Source: Desulfobacteraceae bacterium | Lineage (GTDB): Bacteria; Desulfobacterota; Desulfobacteria; Desulfobacterales; SG8-13 | Reading direction: 5' to 3' | Assembly: GCA_029287875.1 (NCBI GenBank) | Contig: JARFQH010000079.1 | Span: forward strand, 1 to 5,068 | DNA length: 5,068 nt | Shown here: positions 1 through 5,068 of the stretch, piece after piece | Numbering within the stretch: the first letter of the stretch is position 1 | Layout: each line of letters opens with the position of its first letter | Program-made: the position numbers and the translations under genes | The notes under the pieces: generated by a model | What the model was told of the DNA's origin: nothing | Database searches by the model: none | Seen by the model: the letters and a program-made list of their open reading frames with translations, nothing else

Positions 1-2
1 AT

Positions 3-653
3 GTCATACTGCCTTATTCCCATCTATCAGGCAGCGCGATGTTTGCGGGTCAATCCCGCGAACGTAAGGTTTCCGGCTTAAACGACCCGCTCTTTCGTTT
101 CTCGGTAAATTTCTATGGCGCCCCCGCGCTGTCAATGCCAGGATTTGTCAAATACCAGCAGGACTTAATCATCGGGGCAAGCGTTCAGGTATCTGCACCC
201 CTTGGGCAGTATGATCCAGACAAACTGGTGAACCTTGGCAATAACCGCTGGTTCGTCAAACCCGACATCGGAATTTCCAAGGCATTGGGGGCACTTACGG
301 TAGAGGTTTCCACAGGCGTGACTTTCTTCAGCAAAAATAACGACCACTTCGGCGGCAAGACGCTTGAGCAGGATCCCCTCTGGTCCACACAGGTACACGC
401 CACGTACAACCTTGGCCGTGGCGTTTGGGCTGCATTGAGCTGGACTTACGATTACGGCGGGCGCACGACAATAGACGGCGTGCGGAGCGATGATTTAGAG
501 GGTAATTCGCGACTGGGCGCCACACTTGCGTTGCCCGTGAACCGGAACAACTCGGTCAAGCTTTTCGCCAGCACCAGCTTACACACCAGCATCGGGAGTG
601 ATTTCAACCTGGCCGGTATTGTCTGGCAGTACCGATGGGGGCGCGGGATGTAA
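3..653 (+). CDS. Outer-membrane beta-barrel protein, Phenol_MetA_deg-like (5' truncated)
   Basis: The frame is open from the first bases of the window, so the ATG at 39 is internal and the true start with its signal peptide lies upstream; 216 codons are visible. The sequence alternates polar and hydrophobic/aromatic residues as in outer-membrane strands. It carries landmarks I associate with the Phenol_MetA_deg (PF13557) family: GLNDP, then NFYGAPALS, GASVQVSAPLGQYDP, NLGNNRWFVKP, a QDPLWSTQ segment, and a closing DFNLAGIVWQYRWG. Members are annotated as putative outer-membrane transporters or channels, some linked to aromatic-compound degradation clusters; substrates are mostly unknown. The final residue is Met after WGRG rather than the usual terminal Phe/Trp, although the last strand is aromatic-rich. 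It lies 175 bases before the sigma-54 activator gene on the same strand; whether they are co-transcribed cannot be seen. The family call is fairly secure, the transport role is inferred. Confidence 0.82.
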   Translation, partial: VILPYSHLSGSAMFAGQSRERKVSGLNDPLFRFSVNFYGAPALSMPGFVKYQQDLIIGASVQVSAPLGQYDPDKLVNLGNNRWFVKPDIGISKALGALTVEVSTGVTFFSKNNDHFGGKTLEQDPLWSTQVHATYNLGRGVWAALSWTYDYGGRTTIDGVRSDDLEGNSRLGATLALPVNRNNSVKLFASTSLHTSIGSDFNLAGIVWQYRWGRGM

Positions 654-701
654 CGTCCGCAGAGAATCCCAAAAGATCAGCTCGAAACAGGAAATCGGGG
701 C

Positions 702-715
702 CTCATTGAGTCAAT
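702..715. repeat. Overlapping short palindromes in the gap before the activator gene
   Basis: Two small perfect dyads overlap here: CTCA-T-TGAG at 702-710 and ATTGA-G-TCAAT at 705-715. The first shares the CCTCA/TTGAG core with the large dyad downstream of the activator gene (3412-3439). They could be a binding site for an autoregulator, but arms of 4-5 bases occur easily by chance, so this is a weak call. Confidence 0.25.
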
Positions 716-776
716 TGGGGTATTCATCATTTTGGCGCAAGATATGTGAAATGCAAACTATTGCAAAATTTTAGAG

Positions 777-802
777 GACTTGATAAAAACCCGCGTCAAG
801 TC
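777..802. repeat. Inverted repeat just upstream of the activator ribosome binding site
   Basis: GACTTGA at 777-783 is the exact reverse complement of TCAAGTC at 796-802, separated by 12 bases. The second arm ends 13 bases before the AGGAG Shine-Dalgarno. As RNA it would form a 7-bp stem with a large loop next to the translation start; as DNA it could be an operator. No function is demonstrated, and a 7-bp match could be fortuitous. Confidence 0.3.
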
Positions 803-815
803 GAGTTGCAAGCGC

Positions 816-820
816 AGGAG
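816..820 (+). promoter_or_regulatory. Ribosome binding site supporting a TTG start for the activator
   Basis: AGGAG lies 8 bases before the TTG at 829, an ideal spacing, and 17 bases before the in-frame ATG at 838, which is too far. This favours TTG 829 as the start. A competing start is ATG 916, preceded at 7 bases by the weaker AAAGG at 904-908. Confidence 0.6.
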
Positions 821-828
821 AAACACAT

Positions 829-3393
829 TTGGCCCCCATGCGGCTGCACCGGGGCAACCGACCGCAATTCGCAGCCAATAAGCCGCTTTTTTTCGGGCAC
901 CCCAAAGGTTATGCCATGAGGCAATCTGAAACTAACCTGCTTTCCGAAATGAAAGAGGAGCTGCAATTCGAGAAGCTGCTGATCGAAATCTCCACCCACT
1001 TTGTCAACCTGCCGGGCGACCGGATAGACGACGAAATCAAAGAAGCCCAGCATCGGATCTGCGAATACCTCGATCTTGACCGCTCAGCGCTTTGGCAATT
1101 CTCCAATAAGGAGTCCGGGAAGGTGCTGCTGACACATGTCCATCACCAGCCGGAGGCCCGGTTCCCCGACGAAAAACTCGACGCGAAGCAGGCCTTCCCC
1201 TGGGTGTTGGACCAGGTGCTGCGAAGCGGAATCGTCGCTATCTCCAGTCCGTTGGACCTGCCGCCGGAGGCGGACCGCGACCGGGAGTCCTTTCAACGCT
1301 GGGGTGTCAGATCCGGCGTTGTGGTGCCGCTGTCTATAGGCGGCAAGGTCGTCGGTGCCCTGTCCTTCGCCCGCCTGAGGGGGGAAAGAGACTGGCCGGT
1401 TTATGTCATCGAGCGGTTCCTGAATGTCGCGCAGGTATTTGCCAATGCCCTGGTCCGCAAGCAGGCCGAGGAATCCGTAAAAGAGCGCCTGGAATTCGAG
1501 TCTCTGCTGGCCGATATATCGGCGCGCTTTATCAATTTACCCGTCGAACAGATAGACAACGAGATTGAAGATGCCCAAGGCCGCATATGTGAATGCATCG
1601 GGCTGGATTTTACTGCGCTGTGGCAATTGTCGAACGAGTCCCCGCGGAACTATGTGCTGACCCACAGCTATCGAGTCCTGGAGGGCCCGGCGCTTCCCGA
1701 GCGGATGACCGCCGACGAGTATTTCCCCTGGTGCTTGGAGCAAGTCGGGGCCGGAAAGGTAATTGCCGTTTCCACGGAGGAGTTGCCGGCAGAGGCAGGC
1801 CGCGATCAGGAAGTCTGGCGCCAGTACGGTATCAAGTCCTCTTTGGTTATCCCGCTGTCGTCAGGGGGAAAGCCGCCAATTGGTGCAGTGAGCTTCAACA
1901 CTATGAAGGCGGAACGCACCTGGCCGGAAGCGTTCGCAAAACAGCTTCAGCTGGTCGCACAAATATTCGCCAATGCGCTCGCCCGAAAGTACGCCGACGC
2001 TGAGTTACGCAAAAGTGAAGCCCGCTTGAGTTTAGCGACAACTGCCGCGGGGGTGGGCTTATGGATCATTGAGATTGCTTCCGGCCGCGTTTGGGTCACA
2101 CCCAAAACCCGGGAGCTGCTTCATTTTGCCCCGGAAGAAGCGCTGAACTATGAAACGTTCTTAAAGGCAATTCATCCGGAGGATCGTCAGCGGGTCGACC
2201 AGGAGGTGCAGCAGGTCCTCCACTCCGGCGAAAAACTCCAGAGCGAGTACCGGATCGTCCTTCCCGATGGAAGCACACGCTGGATCGCCGCCAGCGGGCA
2301 GCTCTATCCCAAATCAACCGGTGAACCGGGATCACTTATGGGCGTGTCGGTCGACATCAGCGAGCGCAAGGAGCAGCTGCAGGAAATCGTGGAACTGAAG
2401 CAACGGCTTGAAAACGAGAATCTTTACCTTCGCAAAGAACTCAGGACCGAAAATGGATTCGATAAAATCGTGGGCGATAGCAAGGTCCTCAATAGAGTGA
2501 TCATGGCGGCTAAACAGGTCGCCACCACCGAAGCCACCGTGCTGATTCTCGGTGAAACCGGGGCCGGAAAGGGGTTGATGGCCAATGCCATCCATCAATT
2601 GAGCGCCCGCAGGGACCGGCCACTTATCACGGTAAACTGCTCGGCCTTGCCTCAAAATCTCATCGAAAGCGAGCTTTTCGGGCGTGAGAAAGGCGCTTTC
2701 ACGGGCGCGCATGCCAGACAGGCAGGCCGTTTCGAGGTGGCCGACGGCGGGACGATCTTTCTCGATGAAATCGGCGAAATGCCCCTGGTACTCCAGTCGA
2801 AGCTCTTGCGGGTGCTTCAGGAGGGGGAGTTTGAAAGGCTCGGCAGCGCCAAGACGGTCAGGGTGGACGTCAGGGTGATCGCCGCCACCAGCCGCGATCT
2901 CAGGCAGGAGGTTTACACAAGGCGCTTTCGGGAGGACCTGTATTACCGGCTCAACGTTTTTCCCTTATCGCTCCCGCCCCTCCGGCAGCGGAGTGAGGAT
3001 ATTCTGCTGCTCGCCCAGCACTTCTTGAAAAAATACAGCCGCAAGATGCGCCGGCATATCGAGCGCATTCCGGAAACAACGATCAAGATGTTCCTGGATT
3101 ACAGCTGGCCGGGCAATGTGAGGGAGCTGGAGCACGTAATCGAACGCGGTGTGATCCTCTCCACCGGGCGTTCTTTCAGATTGGCCGAACAGTTGAGTTC
3201 CTCCAAATCCGTCGGCGCGAACGAAAAACCCTTAAAGGATCTGGCGACCGCCGAACGCGAACACATCCTGCGGGTTATCCAAGAGACCGGTTGGCGAATC
3301 GACGGGCCGTCCGGGGCCGCCGCCATCCTTAAACTCCACCCGAGCACCCTCCGCTTCCGGATCAAGAAACTGGGCCTGCGACGACCGGTCTGA
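829..3393 (+). CDS. Sigma-54-dependent transcriptional activator, GAF-GAF-PAS-AAA+-HTH
   Basis: This is an 854-residue bacterial enhancer-binding protein that uses ATP hydrolysis to open promoters bound by sigma-54 RNA polymerase. Two similar GAF sensor domains (about 45-212 and 220-388) are followed by PAS/PAC (about 397-513), a charged coiled-coil linker (about 512-542), the AAA+ domain (about 546-785) and a Fis-type helix-turn-helix (about 805-850) ending PSTLRFRIKKLGLRRP, as in FhlA-like proteins. The ATPase looks intact: Walker A GETGAGKG (575-582), the sigma-54-contacting GAFTGA loop (622-627), Walker B GGTIFLDE (640-647), the FREDLYYRL segment with putative arginine fingers R701 and R707, and WPGNVREL (760-767). 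There is no receiver domain, so control is probably by a ligand or protein partner at the GAF/PAS domains; the ligand cannot be read from sequence. TTG 829 has the better ribosome binding site, but residues 1-29 look non-domain-like and ATG 916 (825 residues) is possible. The next gene's upstream region has a candidate sigma-54 promoter. Confidence 0.93.
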   Translation: MAPMRLHRGNRPQFAANKPLFFGHPKGYAMRQSETNLLSEMKEELQFEKLLIEISTHFVNLPGDRIDDEIKEAQHRICEYLDLDRSALWQFSNKESGKVLLTHVHHQPEARFPDEKLDAKQAFPWVLDQVLRSGIVAISSPLDLPPEADRDRESFQRWGVRSGVVVPLSIGGKVVGALSFARLRGERDWPVYVIERFLNVAQVFANALVRKQAEESVKERLEFESLLADISARFINLPVEQIDNEIEDAQGRICECIGLDFTALWQLSNESPRNYVLTHSYRVLEGPALPERMTADEYFPWCLEQVGAGKVIAVSTEELPAEAGRDQEVWRQYGIKSSLVIPLSSGGKPPIGAVSFNTMKAERTWPEAFAKQLQLVAQIFANALARKYADAELRKSEARLSLATTAAGVGLWIIEIASGRVWVTPKTRELLHFAPEEALNYETFLKAIHPEDRQRVDQEVQQVLHSGEKLQSEYRIVLPDGSTRWIAASGQLYPKSTGEPGSLMGVSVDISERKEQLQEIVELKQRLENENLYLRKELRTENGFDKIVGDSKVLNRVIMAAKQVATTEATVLILGETGAGKGLMANAIHQLSARRDRPLITVNCSALPQNLIESELFGREKGAFTGAHARQAGRFEVADGGTIFLDEIGEMPLVLQSKLLRVLQEGEFERLGSAKTVRVDVRVIAATSRDLRQEVYTRRFREDLYYRLNVFPLSLPPLRQRSEDILLLAQHFLKKYSRKMRRHIERIPETTIKMFLDYSWPGNVRELEHVIERGVILSTGRSFRLAEQLSSSKSVGANEKPLKDLATAEREHILRVIQETGWRIDGPSGAAAILKLHPSTLRFRIKKLGLRRPV

Positions 3394-3411
3394 ATTCCTT
3401 CCTACCTGCCG

Positions 3412-3439
3412 GCAAATCCTCAAAATGTTGAGGATTTGC
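3412..3439. repeat. Perfect 12-4-12 inverted repeat (candidate activator site or stem-loop)
   Basis: GCAAATCCTCAA (3412-3423) is followed by the 4-base loop AATG and by its exact reverse complement TTGAGGATTTGC (3428-3439). It begins 18 bases after the activator stop codon. As RNA it would be a 12-bp hairpin with a tetraloop, which could end or protect the activator transcript, but neither strand has a T-run after it, unlike a standard intrinsic terminator. As DNA its centre lies about 150 bases upstream of the start site predicted from the candidate sigma-54 promoter, a usual distance for an enhancer-binding-protein site. The repeat is certain; its role is open. Confidence 0.85.
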
Positions 3440-3519
3440 AATATATTGAGATTAAAGCACCCGTTCTATCCCTTTCCCGCCCAGCTGTTAGTTACTAAAA
3501 TAATCCGTAATTTCGAACT

Positions 3520-3553
3520 ATTGTCTATTTTTCACAATTGCCCATTCATTGTG
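3520..3553. promoter_or_regulatory. Three alternating half-sites at 14-base steps (candidate operator)
   Basis: ATTGT at 3520-3524, ACAAT at 3534-3538 and ATTGT at 3548-3552 begin exactly 14 bases apart and alternate in orientation. The right-hand pair extends to CACAAT (3533-3538) and ATTGTG (3548-3553), a perfect 6-bp inverted repeat with 9 bases between the arms. The last half-site overlaps the -24 element of the candidate sigma-54 promoter, so a bound protein could compete with polymerase. The half-sites are short and AT-rich, so chance remains possible. Confidence 0.35.
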
Positions 3554-3566
3554 GCACGCTTTTTCC
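3552..3566 (+). promoter_or_regulatory. Candidate sigma-54 (-24/-12) promoter for the transaldolase gene
   Basis: TGGCACGCTTTTTCC matches the sigma-54 core TGGCACG-N4-TTGC at every defined position except one: the -12 element reads TTCC instead of TTGC. The -24 half is perfect and the spacing is exact. The predicted start is near 3578, giving a leader of about 118 bases before the transaldolase start. The gene immediately upstream encodes a sigma-54 activator, which raises the plausibility. The mismatch falls in the most conserved GC dinucleotide of the -12 element, which would probably weaken the promoter and keeps confidence moderate. Confidence 0.45.
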
Positions 3567-3621
3567 TTTATCTCAGGAGAAACCAAAAGATATTTCTGTT
3601 TTTGCAGACGAAAAAAATACG

Positions 3622-3643
3622 GCGGCTTTGCCCACGGGGCCGC
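3622..3643. other. GC-rich hairpin in the transaldolase leader
   Basis: GCGGC (3622-3626) pairs with GCCGC (3639-3643), and an inner GCCC/GGGC pairing (3630-3633 with 3637-3640) is an alternative, competing fold. It lies about 40 bases before the transaldolase ribosome binding site. Read on the - strand, the stem is followed after four bases by seven T, which resembles an intrinsic terminator, but no - strand gene is visible that would need it. It may be a leader-RNA structure, or nothing. Confidence 0.3.
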
Positions 3644-3684
3644 ATAATGGCGGGCAGTTCCGGTTCTCTTTTCCCTTCGACTGC

Positions 3685-3689
3685 GAGGT
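3685..3689 (+). promoter_or_regulatory. Ribosome binding site deciding the TTG start of the transaldolase
   Basis: GAGGT ends 6 bases before the TTG at 3696. The protein from this TTG begins with the family's usual N-terminus (KLHEIGQNLWLDHT), so the start is well supported although it is not ATG. Confidence 0.65.
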
Positions 3690-3695
3690 AAAGCG

Positions 3696-4781
3696 TTGAA
3701 AGCGACCCAAAAACTGCACGAAATCGGACAGAATCTCTGGCTCGACCACACACACGACCTTTTGAGCAGCGGCACATTTGAGAGCTACATCGAAGAGTTT
3801 TCGGTGACGGGTCTGACATCAAATCCAAACGTATTTGATTATGCCATCAAGAACAGCCCGGCCTACGATGCCTCGATCCGCAAAATACTGAAAGAGGACA
3901 AGCTGGGGGAAGAACTCTTTTATGAACTCGCGCTGGATGACCTCAGGCATGCGGCCGACCTTCTCAGGCCGATCTACGATCAAACCGACGGTGTGGACGG
4001 GTGGGTCTCGCTGGAGGTATCGCCCCTTTTGGCCCATGACACGGAATGCATCCTCGCTGCGGCCAAGGATCTTTATACCCGCCTGCGGCGTCCCAATCTT
4101 TTTATCAAGATTCCGGGCACCTATGAAGGACTACCTGCCGTGGAAGAAGCGATCTTTGCCGGTATACCGGTGAACGTGACCCTCCTGTTCTCACGCGAGC
4201 ACTACCTGGCGGCGGCCGGGGCGTTCCTGCGCGGCATCGAGCGGCGCATTGCCGCCGGGCGCGAGCCAAACATCCACTCCGTCGCCTCGTTGTCTGTCAG
4301 CCGCTGGGACGCCGCGGTCATTGGCAGGGTGCCGGAGCCGCTGCGCAACAAACTGGGTGCCGCCGTCGCACAGCGCACCTACAAGGCCTACTGCGACCTG
4401 TTGAGCTCGCCGCGCTGGCAGCGCGCATGTAATGCCGGAGCCCGGCCGCAGCGCCTCCTGTGGGTCGGCACGGAAACCGTTGACCCCGGAACCTCCAACG
4501 TTTTTTACATCAGAGCCCTGGCAGTACCTTTTTCGATCATCACCCTGTCCGAGAGGACCTTGAAGGCACTAGCGGATTGTAATGACATCGGTATGTTGAT
4601 GCCGGCGGACGGTGGCGACTGCGAGATCGTGCTCGGCTGCTTCGCCCAAGCCGGCATCGACGTCGATGCCCTGTCTACCGAACTCCAGCACGAAGACGCC
4701 GCGTCAGCAGTCAAATCCTGGATCGAACTGTTGTCGGGGATCGCCTCAAAGAGCGCCGCCATCGTGCAGGCCGAATGGTAA
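3696..4781 (+). CDS. tal: Transaldolase
   Basis: This 361-residue cytoplasmic enzyme should move a three-carbon dihydroxyacetone unit between sugar phosphates (sedoheptulose 7-phosphate plus glyceraldehyde 3-phosphate to erythrose 4-phosphate plus fructose 6-phosphate) in the non-oxidative pentose phosphate pathway. Length and sequence fit the longer Tal type, roughly 360-370 residues, found in actinobacteria and many other phyla. Family landmarks are LWLD with D17, VTGLTSNPNVF with N43, SLEVSP with E107, and FIKIPGT, in which K138 is the Schiff-base lysine. SVASLSVSRWD (195-205) retains the Ser and Arg expected to bind phosphate, and the C-terminus has LMPADGGDCE and AGIDVDALS. One block differs: where relatives I recall have LLWASTGTKDP, this protein has LLWVGTETVDP (254-264), losing the Ser and Lys. 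No other pentose phosphate gene is in view. The start is a TTG with a good ribosome binding site. The candidate sigma-54 promoter upstream suggests regulated expression. Confidence 0.93.
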   Translation: MKATQKLHEIGQNLWLDHTHDLLSSGTFESYIEEFSVTGLTSNPNVFDYAIKNSPAYDASIRKILKEDKLGEELFYELALDDLRHAADLLRPIYDQTDGVDGWVSLEVSPLLAHDTECILAAAKDLYTRLRRPNLFIKIPGTYEGLPAVEEAIFAGIPVNVTLLFSREHYLAAAGAFLRGIERRIAAGREPNIHSVASLSVSRWDAAVIGRVPEPLRNKLGAAVAQRTYKAYCDLLSSPRWQRACNAGARPQRLLWVGTETVDPGTSNVFYIRALAVPFSIITLSERTLKALADCNDIGMLMPADGGDCEIVLGCFAQAGIDVDALSTELQHEDAASAVKSWIELLSGIASKSAAIVQAEW

Positions 4782-4841
4782 TCAACCGCCGGGCGGCCCG
4801 CGCATCGGGAAGGTGCTGCGGGTCGCCGGAAGGATGGGAAG

Positions 4842-4847
4842 TATAAT
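4842..4847 (+). promoter_or_regulatory. Possible -10 element before the last gene
   Basis: TATAAT is a perfect sigma-70 -10 hexamer 26 bases before the ATG at 4874. No recognisable -35 element lies 16-18 bases upstream, where the sequence is GC-rich, and there is no extended -10 TG. It is therefore only a weak promoter candidate. Confidence 0.3.
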
Positions 4848-4859
4848 TGACAACTGAGC

Positions 4860-4865
4860 AGGAGG
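4860..4865 (+). promoter_or_regulatory. Strong Shine-Dalgarno for the last gene
   Basis: AGGAGG, continuing as AGGAGGAG, lies 8 bases before the ATG at 4874. It is the strongest ribosome binding site in the window and the main support that the truncated reading frame behind it is a real gene. Confidence 0.7.
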
Positions 4866-4873
4866 AGAACCAA

Positions 4874-5068
4874 ATGTCGAAGGAAAAAGTCAGGCAATTA
4901 ACAGGGGTTATGGCTTCTATTTTTTCGCATATCGGCATCGTTTTGGCACTGTTTTTATTGATACTAGGCATGGGTCGTTGGACGGTTATCGCGTCCGAAA
5001 ATGCGGATTCAATCATGTGTGACAACGGGGTGGTCCAAATCGGCGATTTCTCTCAAACCGTTCAGGAC
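4874..5068 (+). CDS. Small membrane-anchored or secreted protein, DUF2845-like (3' truncated)
   Basis: An ATG opens a frame of 65 codons that runs off the window end. Residues 1-10 are short and basic-rich (MSKEKVRQLT), and about 11-34 form a hydrophobic stretch, so it has an uncleaved membrane anchor or a signal peptide; there is no obvious lipobox. The exported part begins with ENADSIMCDNGVVQIGDFSQ. The pattern of Cys, then a Val pair, then GD recalls DUF2845 (a CGN-LVS-GD pattern leading to a later KCG-P), a family of unknown function; the confirming KCG-P part would lie just beyond the window. It starts 92 bases after the transaldolase stop, with a strong ribosome binding site and a possible -10 element, so it may be transcribed separately. 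Its codons are AT-richer than those of the transaldolase. That it is a gene is likely; the family is tentative. Confidence 0.7.
   Translation, partial: MSKEKVRQLTGVMASIFSHIGIVLALFLLILGMGRWTVIASENADSIMCDNGVVQIGDFSQTVQD

Larger units (their letters stand above)
3394..3695. other. AT-rich, signal-dense intergenic region between activator and transaldolase genes
   Basis: This 302-base gap holds no convincing gene. It is clearly AT-richer than the flanking genes, especially over 3440-3600. In order it contains a perfect 12-4-12 inverted repeat, three alternating ATTGT/ACAAT half-sites, a near-consensus -24/-12 sequence, an orphan AGGAG (3575-3579) with no start codon at proper spacing, a run of seven A (3611-3617 within an A-rich stretch), and a GC-rich hairpin before the transaldolase ribosome binding site. 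I found no convincing sigma-70 promoter: TAAAAT at 3496-3501 has no matching -35 element. Confidence 0.6.

Noticed and set aside
733..747. Possible -24/-12 promoter before the activator gene (TGGCGC-AAGAT-ATGT)
   Set aside because: The -24 half has one deviation and the -12 half lacks the GC dinucleotide (ATGT for TTGC), so it is too weak to call.
761..789. Possible sigma-70 promoter with TTGCAA as -35
   Set aside because: At 17-base spacing the -10 position reads TAAAAA, and better -10 matches (TGATAA, GATAAA) are only 14-15 bases away.
1593..2003. 136-codon + strand frame inside the activator gene
   Set aside because: It is an out-of-frame shadow of the second GAF coding region, with arginine-rich low-complexity translation.
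3575..3592. Leader peptide after the orphan AGGAG
   Set aside because: No ATG, GTG or TTG lies 5-12 bases downstream.
3613..3650. - strand GGGCAAAGCCGCCG resembling part of a c-di-GMP-I riboswitch
   Set aside because: It is on the wrong strand for the adjacent gene and lacks the paired stems and other conserved blocks of that riboswitch.
3425..3691. 88-codon open frame starting within the inverted repeat
   Set aside because: It has no ribosome binding site, its start lies in the hairpin loop, it covers the promoter candidates, and the protein resembles nothing I recognise.
4786..4796. CCGCC-G-GGCGG palindrome after tal as a terminator
   Set aside because: A real fold has only 4 bp with a 3-base loop, and no T-run follows.
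4505..4897. 130-codon - strand frame opposite tal and the following gap
   Set aside because: It overlaps a well-supported transaldolase C-terminus and the next gene's start, and shows no family resemblance.

Overview
The window comes from a Gram-negative bacterium: it carries an outer-membrane beta-barrel protein and a sigma-54 activator. Moderately GC-rich genes are separated by AT-richer gaps. The mix of a Phenol_MetA_deg-type barrel, a GAF-GAF-PAS sigma-54 activator with a Fis-type helix-turn-helix, and a DUF2845-like small protein recalls Desulfobacterota (former Deltaproteobacteria) or Acidobacteria. That assignment is an impression from the protein families, not a proven placement. All supported genes lie on the + strand.

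Layout: (1) 3-653 is the 3' part of an outer-membrane barrel gene cut by the window start. (2) 654-828 is a 175-base gap with small palindromes and no strong promoter, ending in a good Shine-Dalgarno sequence. (3) 829-3393 is a large sigma-54-dependent transcription activator with a tandem GAF duplication, a PAS/PAC domain, an intact AAA+ domain and a C-terminal DNA-binding domain. (4) 3394-3695 is a 302-base AT-rich gap that is unusually rich in signals: a perfect 12-4-12 inverted repeat, three alternating half-sites at exact 14-base steps, a sequence one base from the sigma-54 -24/-12 core, and a GC-rich leader hairpin. (5) 3696-4781 is a complete transaldolase gene. (6) 4874-5068 is the start of a small membrane-anchored or secreted protein resembling DUF2845, cut by the window end.

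The most interesting reading is a local regulatory circuit. The gene for a sigma-54 activator sits directly upstream of a transaldolase gene. The gap between them holds a candidate -24/-12 promoter and, about 150 bases upstream of its predicted start site, a perfect dyad at the usual distance of an activator binding site. This would place a pentose phosphate enzyme, normally considered housekeeping, under signal-responsive sigma-54 control. The promoter has one mismatch in the -12 element and the dyad could instead be a terminator-like hairpin, so the circuit is a hypothesis. I see no mobile element, CRISPR array, tRNA or rRNA, and no clearly new multi-gene system.
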